DNA of 16,785 nt from assembly GCA_021809365.1 (NCBI GenBank), contig JAKBAC010000068.1, forward strand, positions 1 to 16,785, given 5' to 3'. The translations under genes were made by a program, and so were the position numbers. This document shows positions 13,612 to 16,785 of the stretch, piece after piece; position 1 is the first letter of the stretch; the number at the start of each line of letters is the position of its first letter. The notes beneath the pieces are model-generated. The model saw only the letters and a list, made by a program, of their open reading frames with translations. It was not told the origin of the DNA and made no database searches. The DNA comes from Planctomycetota bacterium (GTDB lineage: Bacteria; Planctomycetota; Phycisphaerae; WQYP01).

Positions 13612-13662
13612 CGGGGGGCCGGAGTTTCGCGGATAACGAGAATCGGATACACTGCGATCACT

Positions 13663-14451
13663 ATGAGAACTATTGCTTTATTCAATCAAAAAGGTGGGGT
13701 CGGCAAAACGACCACCACGGTCAACCTTGGCGCGGCTTTGGCGGCGGTGGGGAAAAAGACGATCCTCATTGATATGGATCCGCAGGCCAATCTCTCCTTT
13801 CATCTTGGCTTGGAAGCCGACAAGGTGAAGCATTCCATTTACGATGTGCTGTGTCAGGAACTGCCGCTGGCCGATGCGCTGTATCCGGTGGCGGATAAAC
13901 TGTGGGTGGTCCCGGCGACGCCTGATCTCGCGGGGGCGGAAGTGGAACTGGTCAATCTCCCGGACCGTGAATCACGGCTGCGCAAAATGGCAACGGCCAA
14001 GCCAGTGGATTACGATTTTCTGCTTATTGACTGCCCGCCGAGCCTGGGGCTGTTAACCGTCAATGCGTTGTGCCTGGTGACGGAAGTGATTATCCCGCTG
14101 CAGGCGCATTTTCTGGCGTTGCAGGGAATGGCGCGGTTGCTGGAAACGTGTTCCATGGTCCGGGAAAGACTCAACTCCGCCTTGCGCATCAGTGCGATTC
14201 TGTTCTGTCAATATGAATCCGCACCCCGGCTTACGGGAGAAGTTACGGAAGAAGTTGAGAAATTTCTCGGCGAGAGCCGGGAAAGCAACCAGCCCTGGAG
14301 TACGGCGGTGGTATTGGAAACACACATTCGCCGAAATATTAAATTAGCGGAAGCTCCGAGCTTCAATAAAAGCATCTTCGAATACGCCCCCAACTGTGCC
14401 GGTGCCGCGGATTATCAGGTGCTGGCGGAAGAAATATTGCAGATGAAATAA
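13663..14451 (+). CDS. ParA/Soj family ATPase, orphan
   Basis: A 262-residue deviant-Walker ATPase of the ParA/Soj/MinD superfamily. These dimerise with ATP on DNA or membrane to position chromosomes, plasmids or protein clusters. Walker A is KGGVGKTT (10-17) with the signature Lys10 and Lys15. DMDPQAN follows at 37-43, and Walker A'/B is LLIDCPPS around Asp123. The C-terminus keeps the typical SFNKSIFEYAP and YQVLAEEIL segments. The start was set at the ATG at 13663, right before the P-loop strand. The longer frame from 13528 would translate the palindromic repeat pair into protein and is not credible. No parB gene or obvious parS site lies nearby, so cargo is unknown. No strong Shine-Dalgarno sequence is seen. 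Confidence 0.93.
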   Translation: MRTIALFNQKGGVGKTTTTVNLGAALAAVGKKTILIDMDPQANLSFHLGLEADKVKHSIYDVLCQELPLADALYPVADKLWVVPATPDLAGAEVELVNLPDRESRLRKMATAKPVDYDFLLIDCPPSLGLLTVNALCLVTEVIIPLQAHFLALQGMARLLETCSMVRERLNSALRISAILFCQYESAPRLTGEVTEEVEKFLGESRESNQPWSTAVVLETHIRRNIKLAEAPSFNKSIFEYAPNCAGAADYQVLAEEILQMK

Positions 14452-14599
14452 GTGTGATGTCGTGCTTTGGAGCATTGGGATATTGGGCAGTCTTAGAATT
14501 CCGCAAGGGGCGGCGTTTTTGCTGAAAGGCGTCTCTCCGTGCGGGGGTATTGTGTCCCTCCGTACCGCTGCTGCGTCAGTGGGTTACGGGTTTTCTGGA

Positions 14600-15616
14600 T
14601 TATGCACGCGGGCGTTTGCGGCGCGTGGACAGCGTCAGGGCTGCGGCCAACCCTGCGGCCAGCAGAGCGATGCCGGCAGGGTCCGGAACTTGCACATATC
14701 CGATGGCTTGCAGGGCGGCGAACTCGTTGCTGCCCAAGGTGATATTTTGGCCACCGGTGATAAAGGCGTCCTGCACCTGGGGGCTGGCACCCGACGGCAG
14801 GGGATTGCTGGCCCAGTCGCCATAGTCGCCGCCGTTATTGGAATTGTTGAACTGGGTTAAATCCGTTGTGCCGTTAAGAGAAAAATAGACACTTCCGGAG
14901 GCACTGGTGGAAAAGCTGCGCGTGCCATCGGCAGCATAGCGGTAAAGGTCTTCGGGTCGTGGGGCGTTAAGATCGCCGCTGGCGGTTCCGTAATTGGGCA
15001 ACGCTGATCCCAAGCCCAGCACTTCATCAATTTCGTGCATGACCACGGTTTCCAGGCTGTAGCCGCTCGGGGAGCCAGCGCCGCCGGGGTAGGTGATGGA
15101 AGTGTTGAGGCTGATGGTGCCATCATATTGTGGCGTTGAAGAATAACTGGAGGAAAGTTGCCCCGACGCCACCAGCGCATTGGCGTTGGCTGCGGAAAGC
15201 CACAGGCCAGAGCCGGTCGTATTGGGTATTGGATCACTGGATTGACTGGGCAGATACTGCAGGGCCGTGGTACGAACCGGGCTGGCCGGCTCAGAGGCCA
15301 AAGCAGTACGGAAGTCGGAATAATTTACAGACGTCAGCGCATCTGAACTTTGGCCCAGGCCGGTAGACATTTCCGAGAAATAAATCGGGACGCTTAACTG
15401 ATTGGAAAAATCCTGATGGTAAACGCTGATCGCGTTGTTGATGGTGTTTTCAATGGCTGCAGCATTAGGGTCGCTGGTAATAGAGCTGTCAAACGTGGGA
15501 AGGATGTTCATCCCTCCCGCAGCCACCGTTGCCCGGGCACTCGCCGCCCATGCCGGTGAAGCAGCTAGAATGGAAGCAAAAAATAAGTGTTTCATCCAGA
15601 TTTTACGGGCAGGCAT
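14600..15616 (-). CDS. Secreted metalloprotease-like protein with PEP-CTERM tail (VPDP)
   Basis: A 338-residue exported protein. The signal peptide covers about residues 1-25 or 1-29 (hydrophobic FFASILAASPAWA). A metzincin-like segment VVMHEIDEVLGLGS has H194-E195 and E198 where classic HExxH enzymes have the second His. This HExxE pattern is, from memory, typical of the NF038122-type metalloproteases common among PEP-CTERM proteins. The tail VPDPAGIALLAAGLAAALTL (from 310) plus RRKR is a PEP-CTERM signal with Asp instead of Glu. The ATG at 15616 has TTGGAG about 8 nt upstream; ATG 15595 is an alternative. It lies 156 bp downstream of another sorting-tail gene on the same strand. Protease activity is likely but not shown. 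Confidence 0.83.
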   Translation of the reverse strand: MPARKIWMKHLFFASILAASPAWAASARATVAAGGMNILPTFDSSITSDPNAAAIENTINNAISVYHQDFSNQLSVPIYFSEMSTGLGQSSDALTSVNYSDFRTALASEPASPVRTTALQYLPSQSSDPIPNTTGSGLWLSAANANALVASGQLSSSYSSTPQYDGTISLNTSITYPGGAGSPSGYSLETVVMHEIDEVLGLGSALPNYGTASGDLNAPRPEDLYRYAADGTRSFSTSASGSVYFSLNGTTDLTQFNNSNNGGDYGDWASNPLPSGASPQVQDAFITGGQNITLGSNEFAALQAIGYVQVPDPAGIALLAAGLAAALTLSTRRKRPRA

Positions 15617-15716
15617 GTGAAGAACTCCAAAAAAGTTGGCTCTGCGACGGTCGATACATTTCGCAATTGTACCGTGCTCGGTCTTCTCTGCCCCAGTCCC
15701 GGATTTTCTTGAAACA

Positions 15717-15748
15717 CCGGGCGGAAGGGATTTACGCCCTCCGCCCGG
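15717..15748 (-). terminator. Strong hairpin between the two secreted-protein genes
   Basis: CCGGGCGGAAGGG (15717-15729) pairs with CCCTCCGCCCGG (15737-15748) with one bulged A and a 7-nt loop. It sits 25 nt after the stop of the upstream gene (15773) on the minus strand. No clean T-run follows, so it may be a rho-independent terminator of poor form or an mRNA 3'-stabilising hairpin. Confidence 0.55.
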
Positions 15749-15772
15749 GTTTGGTGATTAACTTACGAACAC

Positions 15773-16753
15773 TTACATGGACCGCCGACGGCGGGCCAGA
15801 AGCATCATGCCCATGCCCAAAGCACCCACCAGCGTCAGGCCTGCGGAAGCGGGTACCGGTGCCGGCGAGGGATTGCCCGAGCCACTTGGCACCGAGAGAA
15901 CTATGGTGCTAAGCAGTACGGTCTGGCCGGGCGCGGCGACAGTGACGTTCAGGTATTTGTAGGATTCCAGGGCGTTAAGGGTGAAAGTTGTGGTTTGGTC
16001 GTTGCCCTTCTGGGGGCCACTAGTAACCGAGCCAAGGGAGGTGATTGCGGTGCCGAAATCGCCCAAGGCACCAGAGCCTGAGAAAACAGCGGTGTCGGAA
16101 CCTTGCAGGCTGCCGATGGTCACGGTTGCATCCTTGTTACTGGCATAGCCAAGCAGGGTCAGGAGATTTGAAATGTCCAACTGGATCATGCCGGTATCCT
16201 GCGTGGTCGAGGTGGTTACGGTCTTGTTCTTGTAATAGCTTCCCCATTGTGTATTTACTTGGCCCGAATAGGTCGTGACTGATGGGGAGACGGTTGTCGC
16301 ATCGCCGATCTCGCTGTCAAGGTAGCCATTTAATCCCAAGCCATTTTCCGTTCCGCCCAAATTCTTGGCATACAGATCCGTCGCGCCCGAACCGTAGACC
16401 GGGCCGGTCGAGGTGGTCACGGGGTTCTGCCAGCCCGACCAACTATTTTGGTAATTGACGGAGCTCGTGGTTGTAGCCGTTAACACCTCACCGTATGCGG
16501 TAATGCCGAGGTCGCTGCTCAGCGGAGGCTGAAGCGAGCCGGGTGGGTTTTCCCCTCCCGTGAAGGTAGCCCAAGTCCCGATGTCGTCGATACCTGTTGT
16601 GTTCGTGGTATTGGCCCAGCTGGATGGAGAATTAAAATTCCAGGTTATCTGCGTATTGGTGCTGGCGAAAGCCGGCACGGCGGCGGCCAGGGTGGCGGCG
16701 GCGAAAATACCGGCGAGTGTTACATTTCCGAATGATTTTTTGGTCGATACCAT
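15773..16753 (-). CDS. Secreted protein of unknown function with PEP-CTERM-like tail (VPAS)
   Basis: A 326-residue exported protein I cannot assign to a family. The signal peptide is clear: KK at 5-6, a hydrophobic core and AFA-S near residue 30. The mature part is rich in Thr, Ser, Gly and Asn, and starts ITWNFNSPSSWANT, as in beta-sandwich surface proteins. Near the end, FTLNALESYKYLNVTVAAPG resembles a beta-sandwich strand pair. The tail VPASAGLTLVGALGMGMMLL (from 300) plus ARRRR has the three-part architecture of a sorting signal but lacks the Glu of VPEP. I recall such VPxSA variants from planctomycetes. AAGGGAG lies 7 nt before the ATG. The upstream region is cut by the window edge. Extracellular structural or matrix function is a guess. 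Confidence 0.8.
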   Translation of the reverse strand: MVSTKKSFGNVTLAGIFAAATLAAAVPAFASTNTQITWNFNSPSSWANTTNTTGIDDIGTWATFTGGENPPGSLQPPLSSDLGITAYGEVLTATTTSSVNYQNSWSGWQNPVTTSTGPVYGSGATDLYAKNLGGTENGLGLNGYLDSEIGDATTVSPSVTTYSGQVNTQWGSYYKNKTVTTSTTQDTGMIQLDISNLLTLLGYASNKDATVTIGSLQGSDTAVFSGSGALGDFGTAITSLGSVTSGPQKGNDQTTTFTLNALESYKYLNVTVAAPGQTVLLSTIVLSVPSGSGNPSPAPVPASAGLTLVGALGMGMMLLARRRRSM

Positions 16754-16785
16754 GATGATGCTCCCTTGAAAAAAAGACTGGACTG

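Noticed and set aside
13528..13662. 45-codon N-terminal extension of the ParA-like ATPase
   Set aside because: It would translate the palindromic repeat pair; ParA proteins begin right before the P-loop, which matches the ATG at 13663.
15666..15671. TACAAT on the minus strand as a promoter of the metalloprotease-like gene
   Set aside because: The -10 match is good but the hexamer 17 bp upstream (GGGGCA) is a poor -35, so it was not listed as a feature.

Overview
This window looks like chromosomal DNA of a planctomycete, most likely of the Phycisphaerae lineage. That is inferred from gene content: three secreted proteins with PEP-CTERM-type C-terminal sorting tails, a FloA-type flotillin, an atypical metallo-beta-lactamase-fold protein, and intergenic spaces full of short palindromes and degenerate 7-bp repeats. 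No rRNA, tRNA, CRISPR array or transposase gene was seen.

Layout. 1-1336: left edge, then a secreted SGNH/GDSL-type hydrolase with a VPEP tail (+). 1447-4173: mutS (-), convergent with it. 4224-4445: a spacer of 7-bp repeats, then a sigma70-like promoter driving floA (4534-5559, +). A repeat-filled gap follows, then a small Ala/Ser/Pro-rich protein of unknown function (5843-6376, +). 6377-6780 is empty of recognisable genes. 6781-8196: radA (+). 8197-8649: tandem palindromic repeats and REP-like arms. 8650-9318: degenerate metallo-beta-lactamase-fold protein (-), divergent from a DEAD-box-type RNA helicase (9481-10836, +). 10746-13510: a minus-strand, operon-like run reading ArsR regulator, SRPBCC/AHSA1, DinB-like, DUF899 thioredoxin-like, and a 3'-truncated DUF2182 membrane protein that runs into the helicase 3' end. 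13552-13611: an inverted pair of the palindromic repeat. 13663-14451: an orphan ParA/Soj ATPase (+). 14600-16753: two secreted proteins with PEP-CTERM-like tails (-), a metalloprotease-like protein and a protein of unknown function.

How the genes relate. mutS and radA are housekeeping DNA repair genes; floA organises membrane microdomains. The ArsR-led run has a clear control element: a consensus TTGACA-N16-TATAAT promoter whose spacer holds a perfect inverted repeat, so ArsR probably represses its own operon. The three sorting-tail proteins need an exosortase system encoded elsewhere.

The main surprises are non-coding. Three intergenic regions carry unbroken 7-bp periodicity whose unit drifts in sequence. 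Two dispersed palindrome families recur between genes. mutS, radA and arsR all have their -10 box only 6-8 nt before the ATG, which suggests leaderless mRNAs. Among the proteins, the MBL-fold protein lacks most metal ligands, the GDSL protein lacks the usual catalytic Asp, and DUF2182 has lost its C-terminal half. Four start codons were moved inward from the longest open frame (floA, MBL, SRPBCC, ParA), and the helicase start was moved by seven codons.
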